Origin: Bacteroidota bacterium
GTDB taxonomy: Bacteria; Bacteroidota; Bacteroidia; Palsa-948
Assembly: GCA_023251675.1 (NCBI GenBank)
Contig: JAHEYJ010000003.1
Location: forward strand, 1-55,456
Length of the DNA: 55,456 nt
Reading direction: 5' to 3'
Shown here: piece by piece, positions 23,390 through 31,996 of the stretch
How the letters are laid out: each line of letters opens with the position of its first letter
How positions within the stretch are numbered: the stretch's first letter is position 1
Notes under the pieces: generated by a model
What the model was told of the DNA's origin: nothing
What the model saw: only the letters and a program-made list of their open reading frames with translations
Database searches by the model: none
Made by a program: the position numbers and the translations under genes

Positions 23390-24331
23390 ATGAAAAAACC
23401 ATTACTTACCTTTTTGATTTCAGGAGCAATGACAATAGGTTTTGCTCAATCTCCAACTTTTGATTTTGAAAACTGGACTGGCACCGGAGCAAACATTGAA
23501 CCCACCGGATGGTTAAGTGAAAATGCCGTCGTACTGCCTCCACTTTATAATAATCCGCAGTCGGTGTTTCAAGCAACCGGAGCGGATGTGCATAGCGGTA
23601 CTTACGCTATGAAGATCCTTTCTGTGTTAATGACGAGTCCTGTCGCCGGGCTGCCAAATCCTATCGGGCTGGCAGCGCCCGGTCAGTTAGCCGGCTTTGC
23701 ACCTAAATTTGGCTATCCCAATTCCTTACGCCCAAATACCATGACATTCTGGTGTAAGTATACGCCTGCTGCTGGTGACACCGCCGAATGCGGCATAACC
23801 ATGTGGAAAGGAACAGATACAATCGCCACAGGTATCTGGAAATTAAGTTCTGCTATTGGCACCTATACACAGCAAACCGTTACTTTGGTTTATAATCCTG
23901 CTTTCTCAACGGAACAACCCGATTCAATGGGTTTGACTTTTTCCTCTACCCGATTACTGAATCCAAATTACACCTTGTGCTCCAATTGCGGAACAGCAGG
24001 CAGCATTCTTTGGATCGATGATATTGCATTCAACGGATGGAACGGCATAAACGAAAACCCAGGCGCTGAAGGCGTTACGTTGTTCCCTAACCCGGCAAAA
24101 GATCAGGCAACGATTTATGTTGATGCGCTCAATGAGGCGTTCTCCGTAATAACATTTGATGCGTTGGGCAGGGTGGTTTCGTCAACTCCGCTTGCTTCCT
24201 CTACGAATGGAATGAACCGCAAGAACGGTGTGATCAATACCTCCGGGATGTCAGCAGGATTATATTCCTATTCTGTAAATGACAAGAACGGAAAACCGCT
24301 TCGGTCCGGTAAGTTCAGTGTTGTGAAATAA
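23390..24331 (+). CDS. Secreted T9SS cargo protein, type A sorting domain
   Basis: The 313-residue product has a signal peptide (MKKPLLTFLISGAMTIGFAQ), a jelly-roll-like domain of about 200 residues (FDFENWTGTG at its start, ILWIDDIAFNGWNG at its end) that resembles carbohydrate-binding PCMD-type modules, and a C-terminal type A sorting domain: VTLFPNPAKDQATIYVD, ITFDALGRVV, INTSGMSAGLYSYSV and a terminal KFSVVK. It would pass the outer membrane through the type IX secretion system and stay on the surface or be released. It has its own consensus promoter and a strong terminator, so it is a single-gene unit. Confidence 0.88.
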   Translation: MKKPLLTFLISGAMTIGFAQSPTFDFENWTGTGANIEPTGWLSENAVVLPPLYNNPQSVFQATGADVHSGTYAMKILSVLMTSPVAGLPNPIGLAAPGQLAGFAPKFGYPNSLRPNTMTFWCKYTPAAGDTAECGITMWKGTDTIATGIWKLSSAIGTYTQQTVTLVYNPAFSTEQPDSMGLTFSSTRLLNPNYTLCSNCGTAGSILWIDDIAFNGWNGINENPGAEGVTLFPNPAKDQATIYVDALNEAFSVITFDALGRVVSSTPLASSTNGMNRKNGVINTSGMSAGLYSYSVNDKNGKPLRSGKFSVVK

Positions 24332-24352
24332 AAAGAACCTTTGATAAAAAAG

Positions 24353-24382
24353 AAACCCCGGCATTCCTGCCGGGGTTTTTTA
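24353..24382 (+). terminator. Rho-independent terminator of the T9SS cargo gene
   Basis: An 11-bp perfect stem AAACCCCGGCA/TGCCGGGGTTT with loop TTCC is followed by a T-rich run, 20 bp after the stop codon. Confidence 0.85.
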
Positions 24383-24400
24383 TTTCCAATTTTCAAAAAT

Positions 24401-24440
24401 AAAAAAGGCGCTCTGATTTTGTTCAGAACGCCTTTTTTTT
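24401..24440. terminator. Bidirectional terminator before the SWIB gene end
   Basis: AAGGCG-C-TCTGA pairs with TCAGA-A-CGCCTT around a short T-rich loop, with A-runs on the left and T-runs on the right, so it can stop transcripts from either strand. It ends 14 bp from the SWIB stop codon and likely serves that minus-strand gene. Confidence 0.75.
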
Positions 24441-24454
24441 AAACCGAAAGAAGA

Positions 24455-24721
24455 TTACTTCTTGAGGTGCTTAGAAACGAGCGATGTCATTTCGAACATG
24501 CTAACTGTTTTCTTTCCGCCGAAGATGGCTTTAAGTGTGTCGTCCGCATTGATGTTGCGACGGTTCTTTTTGTCCTGAAGATTGTGCTTCTTGATGTACG
24601 CCCACATTTTTTTTGCTACTTCGGTGCGTGGAAGTGGTTTGCTGCCAGTTACGGGTGCAAGTGTTGCGCTGGGAGTGAGGGGCGCCATGAATTTTGCGTT
24701 CGGTTTTCTTTTTGCTGCCAT
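24455..24721 (-). CDS. SWIB/MDM2 domain protein
   Basis: The 88-residue basic protein has a short Lys/Pro-rich start and a SWIB domain: KPLPRTEVAKKMWAYIKKHN, LQDKKNRRNINADDTLKAIF and a closing helix VSMFEMTSLVSKHLKK. SWIB proteins occur in eukaryotic remodelling complexes; in bacteria they occur as small DNA-associated proteins, in Chlamydia fused to topoisomerase. The high charge is consistent with nucleoid binding. Its upstream region has repeated CATAGGGAAAACT motifs that could be operator-like. Confidence 0.85.
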   Translation of the reverse strand: MAAKRKPNAKFMAPLTPSATLAPVTGSKPLPRTEVAKKMWAYIKKHNLQDKKNRRNINADDTLKAIFGGKKTVSMFEMTSLVSKHLKK

Positions 24722-24791
24722 TGTGTTTTTGTTTTAATTGTTAAACGTTGTTGTTTAATAAAGCGAAAATAGGTCAATTCCCCTGTGATTC

Positions 24792-24852
24792 CATAGGGAA
24801 AACTCGATTGTTGATAACTTTTTCATAGGGAAAACTGAAAAACTCCCTATGA
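24792..24852. repeat. CATAGGGAAAACT direct repeats and inverted partner
   Basis: CATAGGGAAAACT occurs at 24792-24804 and 24824-24836, and TCCCTATGA at 24844-24852 pairs with TCATAGGGA at 24823-24831 to form a 9-bp stem with a 12-nt loop. The block lies between the SWIB gene start and the O-methyltransferase stop. Confidence 0.6.
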
Positions 24853-24873
24853 GATTCCTGCCTTTGCCGGCAG
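24852..24873. repeat. Interspersed palindrome CCTGCCTTTGCCGGCAGTCAGG
   Basis: An imperfect palindrome of GC-rich arms around GCCGGC lies immediately after the O-methyltransferase stop codon. It looks like a member of the short GC-rich palindromes dispersed in Bacteroidota genomes. No T-run follows it. Confidence 0.5.
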
Positions 24874-24878
24874 TCAGG

Positions 24879-25520
24879 TCATTTTTTTCTGGAAATCATG
24901 AGCCCGTCCCGCAGGGGAAACAGCACATTTTCCACCCTGGAATCGGTCTGTATCTTATGATTATAATCATGGAGCGCTTTCGTCTCAATGTCCATTTTCA
25001 TAGGGGAATTGAGGATTTTCCCGCTCCAGAGCACATTATCCGCTATGATAAAACCACCTTGCCTGACTCGGGGAAACACCAGGTCATAGTAGATGCTGTA
25101 GTTCTCCTTATCGGCATCGATAAATACCAGGTCGAACTCCTCTTTCAGGGCGGGTAAGATATTAACAGCGTCCCCTATATGAAGCGTGATTTTCCCCTGT
25201 AAACCTGCTTCCTTTATATATCGTGTGATGATTTTCTTAAACTCTTCATTCACATCAATGGTATGCAACAGGCCTCCTTCCTGCAATCCCTGGGCCAGGC
25301 AAATGGCAGAATACCCTGTGAAAGTTCCGATCTCCAGGATATTTTTGGGCCGGATCATCTTGCTGAAGAACTGCAGCATGAGTCCCTGCATATGTCCTGA
25401 AAGCATCTGTGGCATGGTCATTTTCAAATGTGTTTCGCGGTTCAGGCGCTTCAGCACTTCCAACTCAGCATCTGAATTCTTTAACGCGTAATCTTCTATA
25501 TCCTTTGGGAGAAAATTCAT
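24879..25520 (-). CDS. O-methyltransferase family 3 protein
   Basis: The 213-residue enzyme has the catechol- or caffeoyl-CoA-type layout: NRETHLKMTMPQMLSGHMQG (about 28-47), the SAM loop in ILEIGTFTGYSAICLAQGL (about 61-79), an acidic strand end (HTIDVNEE), GDA near 116, the metal-binding VFIDADKENY (about 132-141) and ADNVLWSG (about 159-166). It would methylate a hydroxyl on a small molecule using a divalent metal; the substrate is unknown. It lies 5 bp after the small membrane protein gene and is probably co-transcribed with it. Confidence 0.88.
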   Translation of the reverse strand: MNFLPKDIEDYALKNSDAELEVLKRLNRETHLKMTMPQMLSGHMQGLMLQFFSKMIRPKNILEIGTFTGYSAICLAQGLQEGGLLHTIDVNEEFKKIITRYIKEAGLQGKITLHIGDAVNILPALKEEFDLVFIDADKENYSIYYDLVFPRVRQGGFIIADNVLWSGKILNSPMKMDIETKALHDYNHKIQTDSRVENVLFPLRDGLMISRKK

Positions 25521-25525
25521 AGTAA

Positions 25526-25873
25526 TTATTTTTCTTTTTCTTCTAAATGAAATTTATGTAAGAAGCGATGCGCAACGGGTGAAAGAACAAAAGCAATCGT
25601 AGTGAGGAATACCACCCCGCTGAAAAGCGCATAGAACGATGCGAATAATTTTCCGGCGGCAGTTATCATTGGGTTTACAGGGCCCATTCCGGTGAGGATC
25701 ATGGAAGCGTTGAGCAATGAATCAAGCCATCCTATGTTCTCCGTGAAATGATAGCCAAGGATCCCAATGAAAAGAGAAAATGCCACGATCACTCCTCCCC
25801 ATAAAAAATTCCAGAATAAACGCTGATAGAATTTCTTCTTCGGAAGAAGCGGATGGGTATGATGTTCGTACAT
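25526..25873 (-). CDS. Two-transmembrane protein, potassium-channel-like fold
   Basis: The 115-residue product has two membrane helices (FLWGGVIVAFSLFIGILGYHF at about 24-44 and LFASFYALFSGVVFLTTIAFVL at about 76-97) with a re-entrant-looking segment between them (LLNASMILTGMGPVNPM). That is the layout of a pore-loop channel subunit, but the usual selectivity filter TVGYG is absent; TGMGP sits in its place. It may be a channel relative with altered selectivity or a conserved orphan. Function is uncertain. Confidence 0.6.
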   Translation of the reverse strand: MYEHHTHPLLPKKKFYQRLFWNFLWGGVIVAFSLFIGILGYHFTENIGWLDSLLNASMILTGMGPVNPMITAAGKLFASFYALFSGVVFLTTIAFVLSPVAHRFLHKFHLEEKEK

Positions 25874-25902
25874 AAGATCAGAATAAGGTTGATGTATTAT
25901 AA

Positions 25903-26763
25903 TTATTTATTGGAAACTACTGCCAGTTTTTTCCCATCCGGACTGATCGCTATTCGTGTAATTTTTGCCAGGCCGTATGAACTGAAATTAACGATCTCAT
26001 CGGCACCTTCTTTACTGCTCATGTATCCAGAAACAATTGTGTTATCAGAACAGGACCAAATTTCATTTGTTCCTCTAAAACAATAATCTTCGCTTTCGAT
26101 CACTCCTTTTAATAGGGAAGTCTTCGACTTAAAGGAGTATTCAAAGACATTATTAAAGTGCCCGGACGAAGTAGTGTACCATAAATTTCCATTGTGCATC
26201 CGCATACACCTGCCGATACTGTCGGCAATAATTTTTGCCTTCTGTGTATGAATGTTTGCAATTTGCAACGTGAAAGCCGGTTTTGTCAACACATGAACAG
26301 CAACACTGTCTTTATTTATCCAATAAAAATAGCCGATGGAATCCACAGTCTTCATGATGCATTCCGGCGATCCACCCGCTAGAGGAAATTTCCATAAACG
26401 CTGTGCCGAATCTTTCTCCACCATCACTACCGAAACATATTTCCCGTCAGGACTAAAAGTAGGTGAGTATTCGCTGGCAGGTGTTTTAGTGAACCGGGTG
26501 GTTTTTTTTGTAGTCAGGTCATACCTATATATATCGGTAGTTCCGGTACTGTCACGCTGAGAAGAAAAGAGGATGTACTTCCCGTCAGGTGAAAAGGCAG
26601 GTTGATTGTCATAACCTTTCCGGTTGGTGATATTTTCTCCATTCCGGGTCAATATTTTCCCTGCACTGTCTTTGATGTCGAAAAGCCAAATGTCACCATC
26701 CGGCAGCTGACAAAATAAATAAGAAGTAAGAAGTAGGAAGACAGATGTAAATATCCATTTCAT
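25903..26763 (-). CDS. TolB/WD40-like beta-propeller protein, exported
   Basis: After a signal peptide (MKWIFTSVFLLLTSYLFCQ) the 286-residue product has PD40-type blades: QPAFSPDGKYILFSSQRD, SPTFSPDGKYVSVVMVEKD, and near the end RIAISPDGKKLAVVSNK. Six blades are typical and about five are discernible. Proteins like this sit in the periplasm or outer surface and bind peptides or polymers; none of its residues suggests catalysis. The start at 26763 overlaps by 2 bases the longest frame of the divergent gene. Confidence 0.8.
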   Translation of the reverse strand: MKWIFTSVFLLLTSYLFCQLPDGDIWLFDIKDSAGKILTRNGENITNRKGYDNQPAFSPDGKYILFSSQRDSTGTTDIYRYDLTTKKTTRFTKTPASEYSPTFSPDGKYVSVVMVEKDSAQRLWKFPLAGGSPECIMKTVDSIGYFYWINKDSVAVHVLTKPAFTLQIANIHTQKAKIIADSIGRCMRMHNGNLWYTTSSGHFNNVFEYSFKSKTSLLKGVIESEDYCFRGTNEIWSCSDNTIVSGYMSSKEGADEIVNFSSYGLAKITRIAISPDGKKLAVVSNK

Positions 26764-26809
26764 GAATCAATATTACAAAGAAAATCTATCTTCGAATAAA
26801 ATATTAAGG

Positions 26810-27229
26810 ATGAAAAATTGGGCTGTATCAATAATTACGGTTTGCTGCTTGATCACTTCTGCGTTTTCTCAAATGAAGGTGGCGCTTGCCACCCGGCAAA
26901 AAACATTTGGAGGAGTTGGGGGGATCTTTATGAACTATACGGTAGGAATAAAGAGCAAATGGAATGATAGTATTGTCATTGACTCCGTAAAAACAATTGC
27001 TGATACCGCTTCAATCCAGGTTTACTACAATAAAACAGAAAAAAAATATTGTGAATTCGCTTTCAGTCAAGCGATGGCGGCTCCTGTAAAATGCGGAACA
27101 TGCCCGCATCCTATTCCGGTTTATTTCAATTGCTCCAAAGGAATTACGGTTTATGTAAGCCAGGGAAAGAAAAGAACTTCTTTCAAGGTGAAAAAATTCA
27201 AACAGTTACAGGACCTCCAACTCCCTTAG
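26810..27229 (+). CDS. Secreted protein of unknown function
   Basis: From the start at 26810 the product has 139 residues: a signal peptide (MKNWAVSIITVCCLITSAFSQ) and a beta-rich domain with four cysteines, two in CGTCPHP. An earlier Met at 26762 gives 16 more polar residues before the hydrophobic segment and is less likely. The gene converges with fadE (overlap of 4 bases at their stops), and no homologous family is recognised. Confidence 0.6.
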   Translation: MKNWAVSIITVCCLITSAFSQMKVALATRQKTFGGVGGIFMNYTVGIKSKWNDSIVIDSVKTIADTASIQVYYNKTEKKYCEFAFSQAMAAPVKCGTCPHPIPVYFNCSKGITVYVSQGKKRTSFKVKKFKQLQDLQLP

Positions 27230-29022
27230 TAACAATATTTATTCTCGCTGATCAGCTTTGCCGCTACCGTTCTTCTCGCTTCCTTGACGTTAAAAGGTTC
27301 TGTTTTAGTGAACCGTTTCAATCCCATCAGCATCATACGAAGTTCATCTCCTGAAGCAAAAGAACAAATGGCATCTTTCCCGTTCTTATTGATCCGGTCA
27401 GCGGCATCATTGATACACACCCGCATCATGGCGATCTGTTCTTTGCAGGCTTCTTCGCCTTTCATCGAAACCAGCTTCTCCACCCTCAGCTGAACGGATT
27501 CCGATACGTACAGATCGATCAGCATGTCGGCAATGTTCATCAGGACTTCCTGTTCCTTTGCCAGTTCCATCATCAGTTTTTGCGCTGCCCCTCCTGCTAC
27601 CATCAATACTGCTTTCTTGAAATTCTTCAGGTATTTTTTCTCTGGGGCGAACAACGCCGTGTCTTCGCCTCCAAAATCAGGAATGCTCATCAGTTCACCG
27701 GCAATTTTTGTTGCCGGGCCCATAAGATCCAATTCTCCTTTCATGGCGCGTTTCAGCATCATATCCACGATCAGCATGCGGTTGATCTCATTGGTCCCTT
27801 CAAAGATCCTGTTGATGCGTGAATCGCGGTAAGCGCGGTCCATAGGTGCATCAGCAGAATAACCCATTCCTCCGTAGATCTGAACGCCTTCATCCACCAC
27901 GTAATCCAATGCTTCACTTCCGGCAACTTTAAGGATCGCTGCTTCCGGCGCAAACTGTTCTACACCTTTCAGGATCGCTTTTCCGTATTCCATTCCGCCT
28001 TCAGCCAGCGCATGAATAGAATCTTCAATATTCTGAGAAGCACGATACACTGCCGCTTCGGCTGCATAAATTCGTATTGCCTGCTCCGCAATTTTATAAC
28101 GGATGGCTCCGTATTTCGAAATGGGCCGTCCGAACTGATTTCTCTCGTTGGCATATTGGATCGCTTTTGAAGAAACTTGTTTTGAGGCGCCGACAGCCGC
28201 TGCTCCGAGTTTCACCCTACCTATATTCAAAATATTCACAGCGATCTTAAACCCGTTTTGCCTGTCGCTCAACAGGTTTTCAACCGGAACTTTACAATCG
28301 TTAAAGAAAACCTGCCGCGTTGAACTTCCTTTGATCCCCATTTTATGCTCTTCAGGGTTCAAAGTGATCCCGCCAAAACTTTTTTCTACGATGAAGGCAG
28401 AAAGATTTTCGTCATTATCAATTTTTGCGAACACGGTGAACACATCGGCAAACCCCCCGTTGGTGATCCACATTTTCTGCCCGTTCAATATGTAATGTTT
28501 TCCATCGGCAGAAAGAACTGCTTTTGTTTTTCCCGAGTTCGCGTCAGAACCGGCACTCGGTTCGGTCAGGCAGTAGCAGGCTTTCCATTCGCCGCTGGCG
28601 AGTTTGGGCATGTATTTTTTTTTCTGTGCTTCAGTGCCGTAATATAAGATCGGAAGTGTTCCAATGCCGGTATGTGCAGAGATAGCAACTGCAAATGAAT
28701 AGCCTGCACCAAGAACTTCCGTGGCCAGCATTCCGGTGACAAAATCCTTTTCAAATCCGCCGTACTGCTCAGGCACATTCAACCCGAGCAAACCAAGGTC
28801 AGCGGCTTTGTTCAGAAGCTTTACGATGAGCCCTTCTTCCTGCGCGTCAATCTTGTCGAGGTTAGGCCATACTTCCTGCGCGAGGAAGTCGGTGCATGAT
28901 TGCGCGATCATCTTTTGCTCTTCATTCCACTGCTCAGGGATGAAAATAGATTGTGCTTCGGTTTCTTTGATAAGGAATTCTCCGCCTTTTAAAGCAGCGG
29001 TTAGATTTTGGATGTTAGACAT
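27226..29022 (-). CDS. fadE: Acyl-CoA dehydrogenase (long form, FadE-like)
   Basis: The flavoprotein carries out the first, FAD-linked oxidation of acyl-CoA. Its 598 residues include the N-terminal helical region (GGEFLIKETEAQSIFIPEQW), the middle sheet with CYCLTEPSAGSDAN (about 152-165) and KMWITNGGFADVF, the C-terminal helical domain with the glutamate-containing segment EGVQIYGGMGYSADAPMDRAYRDSRINRIFEGTNEI, and an additional C-terminal domain that makes it longer than the usual 380-residue enzymes, matching Bacillus FadE-like proteins. It lies in a minus-strand run with fadA, a FadN-type fusion and an acyl-CoA ligase. The N-terminus MSNIQNL is coded by repeat-like DNA. Confidence 0.9.
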   Translation of the reverse strand: MSNIQNLTAALKGGEFLIKETEAQSIFIPEQWNEEQKMIAQSCTDFLAQEVWPNLDKIDAQEEGLIVKLLNKAADLGLLGLNVPEQYGGFEKDFVTGMLATEVLGAGYSFAVAISAHTGIGTLPILYYGTEAQKKKYMPKLASGEWKACYCLTEPSAGSDANSGKTKAVLSADGKHYILNGQKMWITNGGFADVFTVFAKIDNDENLSAFIVEKSFGGITLNPEEHKMGIKGSSTRQVFFNDCKVPVENLLSDRQNGFKIAVNILNIGRVKLGAAAVGASKQVSSKAIQYANERNQFGRPISKYGAIRYKIAEQAIRIYAAEAAVYRASQNIEDSIHALAEGGMEYGKAILKGVEQFAPEAAILKVAGSEALDYVVDEGVQIYGGMGYSADAPMDRAYRDSRINRIFEGTNEINRMLIVDMMLKRAMKGELDLMGPATKIAGELMSIPDFGGEDTALFAPEKKYLKNFKKAVLMVAGGAAQKLMMELAKEQEVLMNIADMLIDLYVSESVQLRVEKLVSMKGEEACKEQIAMMRVCINDAADRINKNGKDAICSFASGDELRMMLMGLKRFTKTEPFNVKEARRTVAAKLISENKYCY

Positions 29023-29049
29023 TGGATAGTAGAAATTGTATTGTGAGTA

Positions 29050-29406
29050 TTATTTTTTAAGAGTGGTTATTAGTGAGTTAATCATTTTCTCAAGCTTTGT
29101 TAAGTTGTTTTGAATTGTTTCAAGTTCTTCCTTTTTCAAATATCCGAATTCATTTGCTAACAGAAGTTGTGTTTCGAGTTCAAAGGAAGAACCGAGCGAA
29201 ACAAACAAGAACTGGATAAATTCTTTATTTCCTCCTCTTCCCGCACCTTCCGCAATATTCGAAGGAATTGAAACCGCCGCTCTGTTTATCTGCGATGTTA
29301 ATCCGTATTGTTCAGAAGAAGGAAAGGTTTTCGTCAATTTGTAAACCGATTTTGTAATTCCCATCGCGTCCTTCCAAATATTTAACTCTCTGAAGTTATG
29401 CATCAC
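29050..29406 (-). CDS. Four-helix-bundle protein of the S23/IVP family
   Basis: The 118-residue product (MMHNFRELNIWKDAMGITK, then QINRAAVSIPSNIAEGAGRG) matches the 23S rRNA intervening-sequence protein family. Those genes live inside 23S rRNA insertions but also occur alone. Here it sits between fadA (36 bp) and fadE (27 bp) on the same strand, so it is read with the beta-oxidation genes. The flanks carry inverted relatives of ATTCCAATATCCAACATC, suggesting arrival on a repeat-bounded fragment. The function is not known; a five-fold symmetric helical ring that binds nucleic acid has been described for the family. Confidence 0.85.
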   Translation of the reverse strand: MMHNFRELNIWKDAMGITKSVYKLTKTFPSSEQYGLTSQINRAAVSIPSNIAEGAGRGGNKEFIQFLFVSLGSSFELETQLLLANEFGYLKKEELETIQNNLTKLEKMINSLITTLKK

Positions 29407-29442
29407 TTTTATCTATACTCCATATTCCAATATCCAACATCT

Positions 29443-30621
29443 TTATTCCAACATCTCGAAGATCCCGGCCGCCCCTTGTCCCGTTCCCACACACATGGAA
29501 ACAATTCCGTATTTCTTTTTGCGGCGGCGGAGTTCGTTAAACAACTGGACCGAAAGTTTTGCCCCGGTACATCCGAGCGGATGGCCGAGTGCTATTGCAC
29601 CGCCGTTCACATTCACGATCTCGGGATTTAATTTCAGTTCACCGACCACGGCGAGTGACTGCGATGCAAAGGCTTCGTTCAATTCCACTAAATCGATTTG
29701 ATCTTGTTTTAAACCGGCCAGCTTCAACGCTTTTGGAATGGCAGCCACCGGGCCGATTCCCATCACACGCGGAGGAACGCCCGCTGCAGCATAACTCACC
29801 AGGCGGCCGATCGGTTTGAGATTATTTGCTTTCATGAATTTCTCGCTCACCACCATTACAAACGCAGCCCCATCGGAGGTCTGGGAAGAATTTCCGGCTG
29901 TCACCACTCCGTTAGCAGCGAAAACCGGTTTCAATTTTGCAAGTGATTCCAGATTTGTATCAGCGCGCGGCCCTTCATCGGTGGTTACCACCAGCTCGCG
30001 GGTTTTCTTTTTTTCGTTTTCATCCAGATAGGTTTCAGAAATTTTTATCGGAACAATTTCGTCTTTAAACTTATCCGCTTTGATTGCCGCTACGGCTTTC
30101 AGGTGTGAGTTCAGTGAAAATTTATCCTGGTCTTCGCGTGATACTTTATATTCTTTGGCAACTGCTTCAGCCGTCAGTCCCATTCCCCAGTAATAATCAG
30201 GATGAACTTTTGCAACTTCAAAATTCGGAACGATGCGCCAGCCGCCCATCGGGATCAGGCTCATGCTTTCGGCGCCGCCGGCAATGATACATTCTGCCAG
30301 TCCGGCATTTATTTTCGCGCTTGCAATCGCTATGGATTCCAATCCGGATGCACAATAACGATTCACCGTCATTCCCGGAACTTTGTCTGAATCAAATGCC
30401 AGAAGAGAAATGAATCTCGACATATTCAATCCTTGTTCGGCTTCCGGCATTGCATTCCCGACGATCAGGTCATCCACCTGGTCCTTGTTCACGTTCGGAA
30501 CTGATTTCATTAGGTGACGAATAACTTCTGCTGCCAGGTCATCGGTCCGTTTAAAACGGAAACCGCCCTTGTTGGCTTTCCCAACTGCACTTCTGAATCC
30601 CGCGACTATGTATGTGTTCAT
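29443..30621 (-). CDS. fadA: Acetyl-CoA acyltransferase (thiolase)
   Basis: The thiolase cuts 3-ketoacyl-CoA with CoA to release acetyl-CoA in beta-oxidation. The 392 residues carry the three active-site landmarks: the nucleophile Cys90 in NRYCASGLESIA, the histidine in GGAIALGHPLGCTGA (about 345) and the second cysteine in MCVGTGQGAAGIF (about 376). The type with NRYCASG and the gene context (FadE- and FadN-like neighbours) fits the Bacillus FadA set. It precedes the IVP gene and fadE on the same strand; an AT-rich 145-bp upstream region probably has the promoter. Confidence 0.92.
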   Translation of the reverse strand: MNTYIVAGFRSAVGKANKGGFRFKRTDDLAAEVIRHLMKSVPNVNKDQVDDLIVGNAMPEAEQGLNMSRFISLLAFDSDKVPGMTVNRYCASGLESIAIASAKINAGLAECIIAGGAESMSLIPMGGWRIVPNFEVAKVHPDYYWGMGLTAEAVAKEYKVSREDQDKFSLNSHLKAVAAIKADKFKDEIVPIKISETYLDENEKKKTRELVVTTDEGPRADTNLESLAKLKPVFAANGVVTAGNSSQTSDGAAFVMVVSEKFMKANNLKPIGRLVSYAAAGVPPRVMGIGPVAAIPKALKLAGLKQDQIDLVELNEAFASQSLAVVGELKLNPEIVNVNGGAIALGHPLGCTGAKLSVQLFNELRRRKKKYGIVSMCVGTGQGAAGIFEMLE

Positions 30622-30766
30622 ATTTTAAATTGTGAAGTATGAAACTTTCTTTTTAAGTATTAAAAATGTTTTCAAAGTTAAACAAATTCTATCCTTAGAA
30701 GAGATGTTTTTTGCAAGAAGTTTAAGGTAATTTCTGTAGTGAAAATACGCGGATTCAACCAGTAAA

Positions 30767-31114
30767 TCATTTTCTGTTTTTCTTCTTTTTACTGTTCTTC
30801 TCTTTTACCAGGTCATAAGAATGATCGATCCAGCCACGAATTAATTTAATATCCACGGTGCCATCTACAATTACTGTGTTCCAATGTTTTTTGTTCATAT
30901 GGTACCCCGGAATAACGCAGCTGTACTGTTCCCTGAGTTCAAGCGCCAGCGCCGGATCGCATTTTACATTGAACTGCAGCGGCACCTCTTCGATTCCGCA
31001 GATGAGAAATACTCTTCCGGCCGTTTTAAATAAAAGGATGTCTGCTCCGAAGGAAGAACTTTCTTCCACATCGGGTTTTGAAATACAATACTCCCGCAAC
31101 TCGTCGATCCGCAT
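30767..31114 (-). CDS. MmcQ/YjbR family protein
   Basis: The 115-residue product has the CyaY-like fold pattern of the YjbR family: a helix MRIDELREYCISKPDVEES, strands RVFLICGIEEVPLQFNVK, PGYHMNKKHWNTVIVDG and a C-terminal helix with a Lys-rich tail. These proteins are annotated as DNA-binding, with no enzyme role proven. It lies upstream of the thiolase by 145 bp and is followed upstream by the SDR gene on the same strand (24 bp), possibly one transcript. Confidence 0.85.
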   Translation of the reverse strand: MRIDELREYCISKPDVEESSSFGADILLFKTAGRVFLICGIEEVPLQFNVKCDPALALELREQYSCVIPGYHMNKKHWNTVIVDGTVDIKLIRGWIDHSYDLVKEKNSKKKKNRK

Positions 31115-31138
31115 GAATGCTTGGGTATTTTGAAATGA

Positions 31139-31867
31139 TCAGCTTCCGGAATTCATCCGCACAAAAACTTTTTGCAGGTCATCGGGACCGGCCTTTGCCA
31201 TTCCGTCGCTCATTCCGAATGTAATCGTTGTCTTTCCTTCTTTCAATTGTTCAAAGACTGATGCAACAAATTCACTTACCGGGGGAGCGTGATCGTGCAG
31301 GCCTTTTCCGCCGAGATCGGTGTTCAGCGCCGGCGGGATCAGTTCAATGACCTCAATATTTTTTTGTTTGAGCGACTGACGCAGCGAAAGCGTGAAGGAA
31401 TGAAAAAAAGCTTTTGTCGCACAATACACCGGAACTTTCACCAGCGGAACAAAAGCAAGTCCTGACGTTACATTTATAATGGTATCCAGTGATTTCAGGT
31501 TTATAAATAAGGAAGTAAGATGAAGCGGCGCTTCTATATTAATAGCGATCTCATCTTTCGCGCGCAAATAAAAATTCCGTTCGCTGACCGACATCCACTG
31601 CTGAATGCCTGCATTGTTGATCAGCACGTTCAGATCGCTGTGCTTGTCAGATATCCAGTTGTAAAGTTCTTCCCTTCCCTCAGGATTTGAAAGATCACAT
31701 GCTTTTGTAATGATCGATGAATGTTTCGCTGAAATTTCTCTTAGAAGAGATTCCCTTCTTCCGCAAACGATAACAGTGTTGTTCTCTTTGAGAAACTGTT
31801 CAGCAAGTCCATAGCCGATACCGGAAGCACCGCCGGTGATCAATATTTTATTATTTGAAATTTTCAT
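31139..31867 (-). CDS. Short-chain dehydrogenase/reductase
   Basis: The 242-residue enzyme (start at 31867, MKISNNKILITGG) has the SDR marks: cofactor loop TGGASGIGYG (about 12-21), CGRR at the end of the second strand, which favours NADP(H), LINNAGIQ, a serine in VTSGLAF and the catalytic pair YCATK. The closest pattern is the DltE-like classical SDR group. Substrate unknown. The previous Met, two codons upstream, is an equal alternative. Confidence 0.88.
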   Translation of the reverse strand: MKISNNKILITGGASGIGYGLAEQFLKENNTVIVCGRRESLLREISAKHSSIITKACDLSNPEGREELYNWISDKHSDLNVLINNAGIQQWMSVSERNFYLRAKDEIAINIEAPLHLTSLFINLKSLDTIINVTSGLAFVPLVKVPVYCATKAFFHSFTLSLRQSLKQKNIEVIELIPPALNTDLGGKGLHDHAPPVSEFVASVFEQLKEGKTTITFGMSDGMAKAGPDDLQKVFVRMNSGS

Positions 31868-31996
31868 GTGCAAGGTTAATTAAAAATCAATGGCCGAAGA
31901 AATGGTTCCCATTAAAACTTTGCAGGAACTGATAATTATTTTGGAAATCCTACAATATTGTGCAGGTTATTCCGACTATATTAGCATACGATCCTT

